This document shows positions 40,601-47,623 of a stretch of DNA of 64,000 bases, piece after piece (position 1 is the stretch's first letter; each line of letters starts with the position of its first letter). The stretch is from JBBROS01 sp965213845 (GTDB lineage: Bacteria > Pseudomonadota > Alphaproteobacteria > Acetobacterales > Acetobacteraceae). The DNA lies in NCBI GenBank assembly GCA_965213845.1, contig CBDCAI010000002.1, positions 144,944 through 208,943 on the forward strand, in the 5' to 3' direction. The notes under the pieces are model-generated. The model saw nothing but the letters and a program-made list of their open reading frames with translations, searched no databases and was not told the DNA's origin. A program made the translations under genes and the position numbers.

Positions 40601-40855
40601 GCTGCTGGTGCTGGTCATGCTGGACAGGCCGGTGATCTGCCCGAACTGCCGCTCCAGCGACGCGGTGATCAGGGTGGCCACGGTGTCGGGCCCGGCGCCC
40701 GGCAGCTGCGTCGTCACCTGGATGGTCGGGAAGTCGACCGTGGGCAGGGCGGAGACGGGCAGGGCGCGGTAGCCGAGCACGCCCGTGAGGATGACGGCGA
40801 TGGCGAGCAGCCAGGTGGCGATCGGGCGCGCGATGAAGGGGGCGGAGATGTTCAC
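37700..40855 (-). CDS. RND efflux pump inner-membrane subunit (MdtB-like), first of a pair
   Basis: A 1051-residue RND transporter with MNISAPFIARPIATWLL at the N-terminus, the TM4 pair in ATGFVVDDAIVMIENV, and the second-half motifs GVLYESTIHPVTILSTLPSAG and LMGIVKKNAIILIDFA. It is homologous to the downstream RND gene. An unusual low-complexity stretch of Asn, Thr, Ser and Gly at about 770-800 (NNVTSGTNNNGTTTGSN and onwards) interrupts a periplasmic region. It starts 6 bases after the MFP stop and so is in the same operon. Substrate is unknown. Confidence 0.94.
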   Translation of the reverse strand: MNISAPFIARPIATWLLAIAVILTGVLGYRALPVSALPTVDFPTIQVTTQLPGAGPDTVATLITASLERQFGQITGLSSMTSTSSEGTSQITLQFNLSRKMDSAAQDVQAAINAAAGTLPATLPYPPVYAKVNPADAPILSLALTSDSITIDKVSDAADTLLQPKLSQIDGVGKVTVQGGQRPAVRVRIDPARVAAYGLSLEDVRNAVAAANVNGAKGGFDGPRQAYSLGANDQLITPDAYKDLVVAYRNTAPVRLSDIGSVVGGVENDRVAGWYNGHQAVVLDIQRQPGANIVATVAALKEALPALQRAIPAAILMQVVTDRTETIRASVDDVQFTLVLSIGLVVFVIYLFLRSARATLIPAIALPLSLVGTFGVMALCGYSLDNLSLMALTVATGFVVDDAIVMIENVVRYIEQGVPPLEAAYKGSAQIGFTIVSLTISLVAVFIPLLFMTGVVGRLFNEFAVVLSTSVVVSAVVSLTLTPMMCGRFLRAHEKPSRLTAWFEHGFQASARLYARTLSVALRFQGLTLLVAVLTLVGTIVLYVVIPKGFLPQQDTGVIIAVTEAAQSASIPRMQVLQTRLAEIARQDPAVLGVSSFVGAGSINATPNTGRLTIALRPHNDRDAAPVVIARLQQAMGGVPGMAVFMQPVQDIQIGARISRTQFQYTLMDTDAQELNTWAPRLLDKLRTMPNLQDVTTDQQTDGFSTRVEVDREAAMRLGVTMQAVQDTLYDAFGQRQISTIFSQSNQYRVVLESNPDWQADPNSLLRLRVPATNVLNNVTSGTNNNGTTTGSNTATTTAANQVPLSAIARIVRETAPLAITHQSQFPSITFSFNLAEGASLSHAVDEVAQAEAAMGLPPTIVGSYSGDAAEFQASLSSEPWLIGAAVVVIYIVLGVLYESTIHPVTILSTLPSAGIGALVALMLAGQDLSLVGLVGIVLLMGIVKKNAIILIDFAIEAERLHGRTPEQAIVEACALRYRPIMMTTAAALLGALPLMLEHGTGSELRYPLGLTIVGGLLLSQILTLYTTPVIYLFFERARLRFTRQVPAPAE

Positions 40856-40861
40856 AGGGGG

Positions 40862-42124
40862 TCAGCCCGCCGTGCGGGCGCCGCCGCGCCGTGCGGTGCC
40901 GGGGGCCGTCCGCTCGCGCGGGACCGCGTCGGGCGCGTTGCCGTCCGGCCCGGCGACCGCCACCTTCGAGGTCTCGCTCAGGCGCTGCGCGCCGTCGGTG
41001 ACGACCTGGTCGCCCGGTTGCAGCCCGGCCGTGACGACGGCCAGCGTCTCGTCCTCGTGCCCGATCTTGACCAGCGTGCGCTTGACCGACTTGTCGGCCG
41101 CGACGACGAAGACGTAAGCGCCGCGCGGGCCGCGCTGCACGGCGGCGGTGGGCACGGTGGTCACGCCACGCTGCGTCTCGATCAGCAGGCGGACATTGAC
41201 GAAGCCGCCGGGCCAGAGCTTCAGGCCGTCATTGGGGAAGGTCGCCTTCAGCTTGATCGTGCCGGTGGCGGCGTCCACCTGGTTGTCGAGCACGGTGAGC
41301 TGGCCGCGGTCCAGGATGGCGGTGCGGCCGCCGCCGGACATGGCCAGCACGTCCGGCATGCCGTCCTGCATGGCGGCGGCGACCTGCGACAGGGATTGCT
41401 GGGGCAGCGTGAACAGGACCGAGATGGGTTTCAGCTGCGCCAGCGTCGCGATGGGGTTGGCGTCGCTGGCATGGACGATGTTGCCGACGTCCACCTGGCG
41501 GATGCCGACCCGGCCGTCGATTGGCGCCTGGATGGTCGTGTAGCTGAGGTTGGTGCGTGCGGTGTCGATGTTGGCCTGGTCGACTCGGACCAGCGCCTCC
41601 TGCTGGCTGACCTGGGCCCGGGCGGTGTCGATCTGCTGCTGGCTGCTGCCCTGGCCGTTGGCGAGCTTGGTGTAGCGGGCGAAGTCCAGCCGGTTGTTGG
41701 CGAGCGTGGCCTCGTCCTGCTGCTTCTTGGCGGCCGCGGAGTCGAGCGCGGCCTGGGTGGGCCGCGGGTCGATGCGGGCCAGCACGTCGCCCTTGCGCAC
41801 GTCCTGGCCTTCGCGGAACGCCACCTCCAGCAGGGGCCCGTCGATCATGGGGCGGATGTTGACCAGGTTGAACGCGGCGACGGTGCCCAGCCCGTCGAGG
41901 TAGATGGGCACGTCCTTCTTCTCGGCGCGGGCGGCCAGCACCGGGATGGGCGTGTTCGGGTCCGGCGCGCCGCGGCGGCGGGGGCCGGCGGCGGGGGCCG
42001 CAGCCTGGCCAGCCGGGCCGGACGCGGCGACCTGGTCGGCGGGGCGCATATGGGTGTCGTAGTACCACCAGCCCGCGCCGCCCGCGGCCCCCAGCAGCAC
42101 CAGGACGATCAACAGCCGCTTCAT
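40862..42124 (-). CDS. Periplasmic adaptor (membrane fusion protein) of the RND pump, MdtA-like
   Basis: A 420-residue HlyD-type adaptor. An N-terminal anchor (about 3-20) is followed by a Pro/Ala/Gly linker, the lipoyl half-motif (NIRPMIDGPLLEVAFREGQDVRKGDVLARIDPR), a helical hairpin (about 125-185), the second lipoyl half (TTIQAPIDGRVGIRQVDVG) and beta-barrel domains. It ends in a basic Arg/Ala tail. It would bridge the RND trimer and the outer-membrane channel. Its ATG overlaps the OMP stop as ATGA. Confidence 0.94.
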   Translation of the reverse strand: MKRLLIVLVLLGAAGGAGWWYYDTHMRPADQVAASGPAGQAAAPAAGPRRRGAPDPNTPIPVLAARAEKKDVPIYLDGLGTVAAFNLVNIRPMIDGPLLEVAFREGQDVRKGDVLARIDPRPTQAALDSAAAKKQQDEATLANNRLDFARYTKLANGQGSSQQQIDTARAQVSQQEALVRVDQANIDTARTNLSYTTIQAPIDGRVGIRQVDVGNIVHASDANPIATLAQLKPISVLFTLPQQSLSQVAAAMQDGMPDVLAMSGGGRTAILDRGQLTVLDNQVDAATGTIKLKATFPNDGLKLWPGGFVNVRLLIETQRGVTTVPTAAVQRGPRGAYVFVVAADKSVKRTLVKIGHEDETLAVVTAGLQPGDQVVTDGAQRLSETSKVAVAGPDGNAPDAVPRERTAPGTARRGGARTAG

Positions 42125-43656
42125 GGGGTGGGTCCTTGCTGCCAGCCGCCGCCCAGGGCCTTGTACAGGTTGACCAGCGCCTGGAAGCGCGCAAGGCGGA
42201 TTTGCGTCAGCAGGTCCAGGTCGTTGTACAGGGTCTGCTGGGTGTTCAGCGAGGTGATGATGTCGATCGTCCCGGCCTCCAGCTGTGCGCGCGCGATGTC
42301 CGCGGACCGTTGTGCGACCGCGACGGCCTGGCGTTCAAGCTCTTCCTGCTCGGTGGCGTAGCGCAGGGCCGTCAAGGCCTGCTCGACATCGGTGAAACTC
42401 TGCAGGATGGACTTGCCGTAGCTGGCCGTGAGCTCGAGGAAGCGGCCCTTGGCGGCCTCCAGCTGACCGCGGCGCAGGCCGTTGTCGAAGATGGGCTGGG
42501 CCAGGGCGGCGGCGAACTGCGCCACCAGCGTGCCGGGGCCTGTGAGGGTGGACAGGGCGGCGCTGGTGAGCCCGCCCGACGCGGTGAGCGTGACATCGGG
42601 GAAGAAGGCGGCGCGGGCGGCGCGGATGTCGGCGTTCTCGGCGATCAGCTGGGCCTCGGCGAAGGCGACGTCGGGGCGGCGCAGCAGCAACTCGCTCGGC
42701 AGGCCCGGGGCGACGCCCGGCAGCGGCAGGTCGTTCAGCGTGCCGCCCTGGACGTTCAGCCGCTCGGGCGGGGTGCCGACCAGGATGCCGAGCGCGATTC
42801 GCTGCTGCTCGATCGTGTTCTGGTAGTTGGGGATTTGCGCGCGTTGCCCGGCCACCAGCGCCTCCTGCTGCGAGACGTCGAGCGCGTTGGCGGTGCCGGC
42901 GCCCAGCCGGGCCCGGTAGGTGGACAGGATGCGCTCGGAGTCGCGCAGGTTGCGCCGGGCCACGGCCAGGCGGTCCTGCCCGGCCAGCACCTGGAAGTAG
43001 GTGGTGGCGACGGAGGTGACGACGGTGAGCGCCACCGTCACCTGGTCGAAGCGGTTGCCCAGCGCCGTCGCCTGGGCGGCCTGCAACAGGGCGCGGTTCT
43101 TGCCCCAGAAGTCCAGGTCGTAGCTGACGCCCAGCGACAGGCTGTCGATGCGGCTGTCGAAGTAGTGGCTGGCGGACGTGGTGCCGGTCGTCAGGCCGGT
43201 CGTGCTGCCGGTTCCGGCGACCGCGCCCGAGGTGGCGCTGCTGGCCACGCTACCGCTGGCGATGCTGCCGGTGCTGCGGCTGCGGCTGCTTCCGGTGCCG
43301 CTGCGGCTGTAGTTGTACCCGCCGTTCCCCGTGACGCTGGGCAGCAGCGGCGCGCCGCTGACCCGGACCTGGGCGTCGGCCTGGATCACGCGGGCGGCGG
43401 CGGCCAGAAGGTCCTGGTTGTACGACCGGGCCCGCTCGATCAGCGCATCGAGCTCGGGCGCGTGGAAGTTGCGCCACCACTCGGGGCCGGGCCAGGCGTC
43501 GGCGGCAGACAGGGCGGTGGCGCGGAAGGCGGCCGGCAGATCCAGCGCCGGGCGCTCGTAGGCGGGGCCCAGGCTGCAGCCGGGCAGGCCCACCAGGCCC
43601 GCGGCCCCGAGGGCTGCGGCGCCACGGAGCGCGGCGCGGCGCGAGACCTGGGTCAT
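42121..43656 (-). CDS. Outer-membrane efflux channel lipoprotein (NodT/OprM family)
   Basis: A 511-residue TolC-like channel. The signal contains a twin-arginine-like start (SRRAALRG) and the lipobox LPGC (Cys27). Two homologous OEP repeats follow, with LSLGVSYDLDFWGKNRALLQAAQ and the second-half LLRRPDVAFAEAQLIAENADIRAARAAFFP region. A Ser/Thr/Gly-rich low-complexity insert occupies about 117-163 in a loop before the first beta-strand region. Start overlaps the CnrX-like gene stop and the stop overlaps the MFP start, both as ATGA. Confidence 0.94.
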   Translation of the reverse strand: MTQVSRRAALRGAAALGAAGLVGLPGCSLGPAYERPALDLPAAFRATALSAADAWPGPEWWRNFHAPELDALIERARSYNQDLLAAAARVIQADAQVRVSGAPLLPSVTGNGGYNYSRSGTGSSRSRSTGSIASGSVASSATSGAVAGTGSTTGLTTGTTSASHYFDSRIDSLSLGVSYDLDFWGKNRALLQAAQATALGNRFDQVTVALTVVTSVATTYFQVLAGQDRLAVARRNLRDSERILSTYRARLGAGTANALDVSQQEALVAGQRAQIPNYQNTIEQQRIALGILVGTPPERLNVQGGTLNDLPLPGVAPGLPSELLLRRPDVAFAEAQLIAENADIRAARAAFFPDVTLTASGGLTSAALSTLTGPGTLVAQFAAALAQPIFDNGLRRGQLEAAKGRFLELTASYGKSILQSFTDVEQALTALRYATEQEELERQAVAVAQRSADIARAQLEAGTIDIITSLNTQQTLYNDLDLLTQIRLARFQALVNLYKALGGGWQQGPTP

Positions 43657-44102
43657 CGCGGTCCCCGGCGGACGAACTCGGCCAAGCGGGCCCGGCCCTC
43701 CGGCGAGAGGGTGCCCAGCGCCATGACCAGGCTGTCGTCGAACCGGGTGGCGCCCTCGACCACGCGTTGCTGCATGGCCTGCAGGGCGGCGTGGACGGCG
43801 GCGGGGTCGAACGGCTCGTGGCCGACGCTCCGGCCGACGGCCTGGCGTGCCTCGTCCAGCTTTTGGCGGCCCAGCTCCCACCAGGGGCGTTCGCGCGCCA
43901 TCGAGTCGCGGAAGCGGGCCGCGTCCGGCTCCTGCAGGTTCCGGGCGAGGCGTTCGATCAGGGTGTCGAAGTGCGGGGGCCCCGGCGGATGGCCGGGCCG
44001 CAGGTGCGGCACGGCCAGCAGGGTCACGGCGAAGACGTTGAGGCCGAGCGAAAGCCAAAGCAGCCGCGTGCGCCAGGGTTCGAGCAGCCGGAATCGGGTC
44101 AT
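43653..44102 (-). CDS. Periplasmic heavy-metal-sensor-like protein (CnrX/Spy type)
   Basis: A 149-residue membrane-anchored protein. One transmembrane segment (about 13-31) is followed by a His/Pro-rich stretch (HLRPGHPPGPPH, about 33-44) and a helical periplasmic domain. This layout is typical of proteins annotated as periplasmic heavy-metal sensor, including CnrX of the CnrYXH system. Metal ligands are not proven; the His cluster is suggestive. It lies between an ECF-sigma/membrane-protein pair and the efflux genes, and its stop overlaps the OMP start. Confidence 0.75.
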   Translation of the reverse strand: MTRFRLLEPWRTRLLWLSLGLNVFAVTLLAVPHLRPGHPPGPPHFDTLIERLARNLQEPDAARFRDSMARERPWWELGRQKLDEARQAVGRSVGHEPFDPAAVHAALQAMQQRVVEGATRFDDSLVMALGTLSPEGRARLAEFVRRGPR

Positions 44103-44129
44103 CGCGTCAGGAGCCGAGGCGGGTCGCGG

Positions 44130-44516
44130 TCACGGCTCGATCGCGGCCAGCACCGTGGCGGGCGTGCTGGCCTGCAGCGTGCCGAGGAGGCTGCCGACGC
44201 CCTCCGCCTCGTGCGGGAGCAGGCCGAGCCACAGGCCGGCCGCGAGGGACGCGAGCAGCACGCCCCAGCGCACGCCACGGCCGAGCGGGGCGAGGGCGGT
44301 GCGGATGCTGCACTGCATGCGGAACTGCCCGGCGGCGTCGACGCAGGGCGCGTCCTCGTCGGCCAGGGCGTCCGCCAGGGCCCACCGGGCGGCAGGCTCG
44401 GTGCGGGCGAGCGTCAGGGCGGCATCCCGGTCCGCCTGCGGCCAACAGGCCATGGCGGGGCCCCGGGCGCGGAGCAGCCATTCCAGCCGCCGCATGCTCA
44501 TGGGCGCGCGGGTCAT
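44130..44516 (-). CDS. Single-pass membrane protein beside an ECF sigma gene, putative anti-sigma factor
   Basis: A 128-residue protein not matched to a family. The N-terminal about 75 residues are cytoplasm-like and helical (LEWLLRARG, ALTLARTEPAARWALADALADE). One transmembrane segment lies at about 83-100 (WGVLLASLAAGLWLGLLP), followed by a short tail. The start overlaps the sigma stop as ATGA, and the CnrX-like gene follows 27 bases on. Position and topology resemble CnrY-type anti-sigma factors, so that role is inferred; no zinc-binding anti-sigma motif is seen. Confidence 0.6.
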   Translation of the reverse strand: MTRAPMSMRRLEWLLRARGPAMACWPQADRDAALTLARTEPAARWALADALADEDAPCVDAAGQFRMQCSIRTALAPLGRGVRWGVLLASLAAGLWLGLLPHEAEGVGSLLGTLQASTPATVLAAIEP

Positions 44517-45085
44517 TCGCCGCGCTGCTCCATGTAGGTGCGCAGCGCCTTGCGGCTGCGGTGCAGCAGACCCTCCAGCGCGCGGGCGGAGACTCGGAGC
44601 GAGTCGGCGGCGCGCTGCCCGGACCAGCCCTGCCCATAGGTGAGGGTGATGGCGGCGCGCTGCCGGTCGGGCAGGCTGGCGATGGCGTCGCGCAGCAGGG
44701 CGTGGCGCTGCCGGCCGGCGATCACCAGCTCGGCGGAGGGGCCGGCATCGACCAGCTCGTCGGAGACCTCGACGCTGGGGCGGGTGGCGCGGACGCGGTC
44801 GATGGCAGCGTTGACGGCGATCCGGTGCAACCAGGTGCCGACGGCGGCCTGGTCCGGCCGGTAGCTGGCGGCCCGGGTCCAGGCGCGCAGCAGGGTGTCC
44901 TGGGCGACGTCCTCGGCGGCGGCCGGGTCGTCCAGGACGCGCATGGCGGCCCGGCGCAGGCGCAGGCTCCAGCGCCCGGCCAGCACGTCGAAGGCCTCGC
45001 GGTCGCCCAGGGCGGCCAGCGCGATCAGCGATTCGTCGGGTCGCGCGTCGACGGTCGGGGAGGGCAGGGCGGAAGCGTCAGCCAT
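44513..45085 (-). CDS. ECF-type RNA polymerase sigma factor
   Basis: A 190-residue sigma factor containing only regions 2 and 4. Region 2 includes AAAEDVAQDTLLRAWTRA and VGTWLHRIAVNAAIDRVR. Region 4 includes SLPDRQRAAITLTYGQGWSGQRAADSLRVS, a helix-turn-helix. The gene heads a tight minus-strand series: sigma, membrane protein, CnrX-like sensor, OMP, MFP and RND, joined by ATGA overlaps except for a 27-base gap after the membrane protein and a 6-base gap after the MFP. It probably controls this operon, including its own synthesis. Confidence 0.92.
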   Translation of the reverse strand: MADASALPSPTVDARPDESLIALAALGDREAFDVLAGRWSLRLRRAAMRVLDDPAAAEDVAQDTLLRAWTRAASYRPDQAAVGTWLHRIAVNAAIDRVRATRPSVEVSDELVDAGPSAELVIAGRQRHALLRDAIASLPDRQRAAITLTYGQGWSGQRAADSLRVSARALEGLLHRSRKALRTYMEQRGE

Positions 45086-45171
45086 GGGCGGAAGATAGGG
45101 GGTCCATACAGGAACTACGAGGGCCGGCGGGCCAACCCATGCCGGGGCGGGTGGGGCGGGCGGCGGGGTGC

Positions 45172-46035
45172 TCACCCGGCGGCGAGGATGCGCTCGGCAA
45201 GCTTCTGGTGCGGCCGGTCGATCATCTTGCCGTCCAGCACGAAGACGCCCTCGTTGGGGCGGACGGCGAACCCGTCGCGGACCTGGATCGCCCAGTGGCG
45301 CTGGGCTGGGCTCGGGGTGAAGGCGGCGGCGACGGCGGCCAGCTGGTCCGGATGGATGCACAGCTTGCCGATGAAGCCGTCGGCGGCCGCGGCGGCGGTC
45401 TCGCGCTGCAGGCCCGTGGGGTCGCGCGGGTCGGGCCAGGGGGTGTCGATCGCGGCCAGGCCCGCGGCGGCGGCGGCGACCAGGGTGGCGGCGCGGGCGG
45501 CGGCGATCGGGGCGGCGTAGGCGCCGGCGGCGTCGCGGGGCGCGATGCCCAGGTCGGCCGAGAGGTCCTCGGCGCCGAAGCACAGGGCCTGCAGCCGGGC
45601 GGGTGCGCGGCGATAATCCATGGCGAGCAGCGAGGCGGCGGTCTCGGTCACCAGGGCGATGACCGCGATGCTGCCGGGGGGCAGGCCACTCGCCGTCTCG
45701 AGCACCTCGAGATGATGGTCGAGCGCCTCGATGTCGTGCGGCCCCGTGCATTTCGGCAGCAGGATCGCGGCGGGGCGGCCGGGGACGACGGACGCGAGGT
45801 CCGCCAGGTAGTATGGGGTGCCGCGCGGGTTGACGCGGACGAAGACCCCGGGATGGGAGAGCGTGGGCAGCAATGCGGCGACCGTGGCGCGGGCTGCATC
45901 CTTGTTGGACGGGGCGACGCTGTCCTCGAGATCGAGGATGACGCCGTCGGCAGCGGAGGACAGCGCCTTCTCCGCCTTGCGGGCGCTGTCGCCCGGGGCG
46001 AACAGCAGGTTCCGCATCTTCAGCGATTTCGTCAC
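45172..46035 (-). CDS. HpcH/HpaI-family CoA ester lyase (CitE-like)
   Basis: A 287-residue TIM-barrel lyase of the CitE/malyl-CoA-lyase-like group. Signatures are MRNLLFAPGDSARKAEKAL, ADGVILDLEDSVAPSNKD (metal-site acidic residues), VRVNPRGTPYY, LPKCTGP, ALVTETAASLL and CFGAEDLSADLG. GTG 46035 was selected because AAGGGG lies 8 bases upstream; the ATG six codons later is an alternative. It is divergent from livG. Substrates in this group include malyl-, citramalyl- and citryl-CoA; which applies is unknown. Confidence 0.88.
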   Translation of the reverse strand: MTKSLKMRNLLFAPGDSARKAEKALSSAADGVILDLEDSVAPSNKDAARATVAALLPTLSHPGVFVRVNPRGTPYYLADLASVVPGRPAAILLPKCTGPHDIEALDHHLEVLETASGLPPGSIAVIALVTETAASLLAMDYRRAPARLQALCFGAEDLSADLGIAPRDAAGAYAAPIAAARAATLVAAAAAGLAAIDTPWPDPRDPTGLQRETAAAAADGFIGKLCIHPDQLAAVAAAFTPSPAQRHWAIQVRDGFAVRPNEGVFVLDGKMIDRPHQKLAERILAAG

Positions 46036-46132
46036 GCGACAAGCCCCTTGGTGTTGGAACAATCTTGCGCGCGGGGTGCCGATATGCAAATCAGCGTCGC
46101 AAGGCAAGCATAACAACAAGGGAGGCGCCGGG

Positions 46133-46885
46133 GTGTCCGACACCATCCTGGAAACGTCAGGTCTGACGCGGGAGTTTCGAGGGTTCCTCGCGGTCAAGGA
46201 CGTCGCATTGCGCGTCCAGGCCGGGACGATCCATGCCTTGATCGGGCCGAACGGCGCGGGCAAGACCACGTGCTTCAATCTTTTGACGAAGTTCCTGGCG
46301 CCGACGCGCGGGCAGATCCGGTTCAAGGGCCAGGACATCACCGGGCTGAAGCCGGCGGCCGTGGCGCGGCTGGGGCTCGTGCGCAGCTTCCAGATCTCGG
46401 CGGTGTTCCCGCATTTGACGGCGATGGAGAACGTGAAGCTTGCGCTGCAGCGGCAGCGGGGCGCGTCGTTCGACTTCTGGAGGTCCGACACGCTGCTGCA
46501 CGAGTACGACGACCGGGCCCGCGCGCTGCTGGCCGACGTGGGGCTGGAAGGCTACGAGGAGACGGCGGCGGCGCTGCTGTCGTACGGGCGCAAGCGGGCG
46601 CTGGAGATCGCGACGACGCTGGCGCTGGACCCGGAGATGCTGCTGTTGGACGAGCCGACGGCAGGCATGACGCACGAGGATGTGGACCGGGTAGTACAGC
46701 TGATCCGGCGCATCCGGGAGGGGCGGACGATCCTGATGGTGGAGCACAACCTGAGCGTGGTGGAGGGTCTGTGCGACCGGATCACGGTGCTGGCGCGGGG
46801 GCAGATCCTGGCCGAGGGCGACTATGCCAGCGTCAGCAGGAACCCGGACGTGATCACGGCCTATCTGGGGTCGCCCGATGCTTGA
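46133..46885 (+). CDS. livG: ABC transporter ATP-binding protein LivG-like
   Basis: A 250-residue ATPase. Walker A is GPNGAGKTT at 38-46, the signature is the LivG-type LLSYGRKRALEIA instead of LSGGQ, and Walker B is MLLLDEPTAGM, followed by the His-switch MVEHNLSVV. Start is GTG 46133 with AGGGAGG about 8 bases upstream. It is the first gene of livG-livF-SBP-SBP-livH-livM, and the livF start lies inside its last codons. The divergent CoA lyase shares the upstream region. Confidence 0.93.
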   Translation: MSDTILETSGLTREFRGFLAVKDVALRVQAGTIHALIGPNGAGKTTCFNLLTKFLAPTRGQIRFKGQDITGLKPAAVARLGLVRSFQISAVFPHLTAMENVKLALQRQRGASFDFWRSDTLLHEYDDRARALLADVGLEGYEETAAALLSYGRKRALEIATTLALDPEMLLLDEPTAGMTHEDVDRVVQLIRRIREGRTILMVEHNLSVVEGLCDRITVLARGQILAEGDYASVSRNPDVITAYLGSPDA

Positions 46886-47600
46886 TGGACCTCTGCAAGG
46901 TGGGCCGATGCTGCAGATCGGCGGGCTGAACGCCTGGTACGGCGAGAGCCACATCCTGCACGGGGTGGATTTCGACGTGAACGAAGGCGAGGTCGTGACG
47001 CTGCTGGGCCGCAACGGGGCCGGCAAGACGACGACGATGAAGAGCATCATGGGCCTGGTGCCGCGGCGCGAGGGCAGCATCCGCTTCAAGGGCCAGGAGA
47101 CGGCGCGGATGGCGCCCGACGCGGTGGCCCGGGCGGGGATCGCCTTCTGTCCGGAGGAGCGGGGCATCTTCGCCAGCCTGAACGTGACCGAGAACCTGAT
47201 GCTGCCGCCGCAGATCGCGCCCGGCGGCATGAGCGTCGCCGAGATCCACACGCTGTTCCCCAACCTGAAGGAGCGGGCGAACAGCCAGGGGACGAAGCTT
47301 TCGGGCGGGGAGCAGCAGATGCTGGCCATCGGGCGCATCCTGCGCACGGGGGCGCGGCTGCTGCTGCTGGACGAGCCGACGGAGGGCCTGGCGCCCGTGA
47401 TCATCCAGCAGATCGGCCACACGATCCGGGAGATCAAGGCGCGCGGCTTCACGGTGCTGCTGGTGGAGCAGAACTTCCGCTTCGCGGCGACGGTGGCGGA
47501 CCGGCACTACGTGATGGAGCATGGCCGCATCATCGACATGATCCCGAACGCCGCGCTGTCGGCGAACATGGACAAGCTGCACACTTACCTCGGCGTATAA
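46878..47600 (+). CDS. livF: ABC transporter ATP-binding protein LivF-like
   Basis: A 240-residue ATPase. Walker A is GRNGAGKTT, the Q-loop region follows with EERGIFASLNVTENL, the signature is KLSGGEQQML, and Walker B is LLLLDEPTEGLAPV, typical of LivF. ATG 46878 overlaps livG by 8 bases; an ATG at 46908 with AAGGTGGG upstream would remove 10 residues and is also plausible. It works as a heterodimer with LivG. Confidence 0.93.
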   Translation: MLDGPLQGGPMLQIGGLNAWYGESHILHGVDFDVNEGEVVTLLGRNGAGKTTTMKSIMGLVPRREGSIRFKGQETARMAPDAVARAGIAFCPEERGIFASLNVTENLMLPPQIAPGGMSVAEIHTLFPNLKERANSQGTKLSGGEQQMLAIGRILRTGARLLLLDEPTEGLAPVIIQQIGHTIREIKARGFTVLLVEQNFRFAATVADRHYVMEHGRIIDMIPNAALSANMDKLHTYLGV

Positions 47601-47623
47601 GCCGGGCATCGAGGGACACGCAC

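Noticed and set aside
38327..42361. Very long plus-strand open frame (over 1300 codons) antisense to the RND/MFP genes
   Set aside because: High GC makes the complementary frame open by codon bias. The product is Gly/Ala/Arg/His/Asp-rich low-complexity with no family motifs, while the minus strand encodes clear RND and MFP proteins.
45086..45171. Possible sigma promoter (TATCTT 6 bases before the ECF sigma ATG)
   Set aside because: No acceptable -35 element at 16-18 bases, so not reported as a promoter or leaderless start.
46060..46105. Loose inverted repeat CTTGCG...CGCAAG in the livG/CoA-lyase divergent promoter
   Set aside because: Only 6 bp arms with a spacer of about 28 bases; too weak to call an operator.
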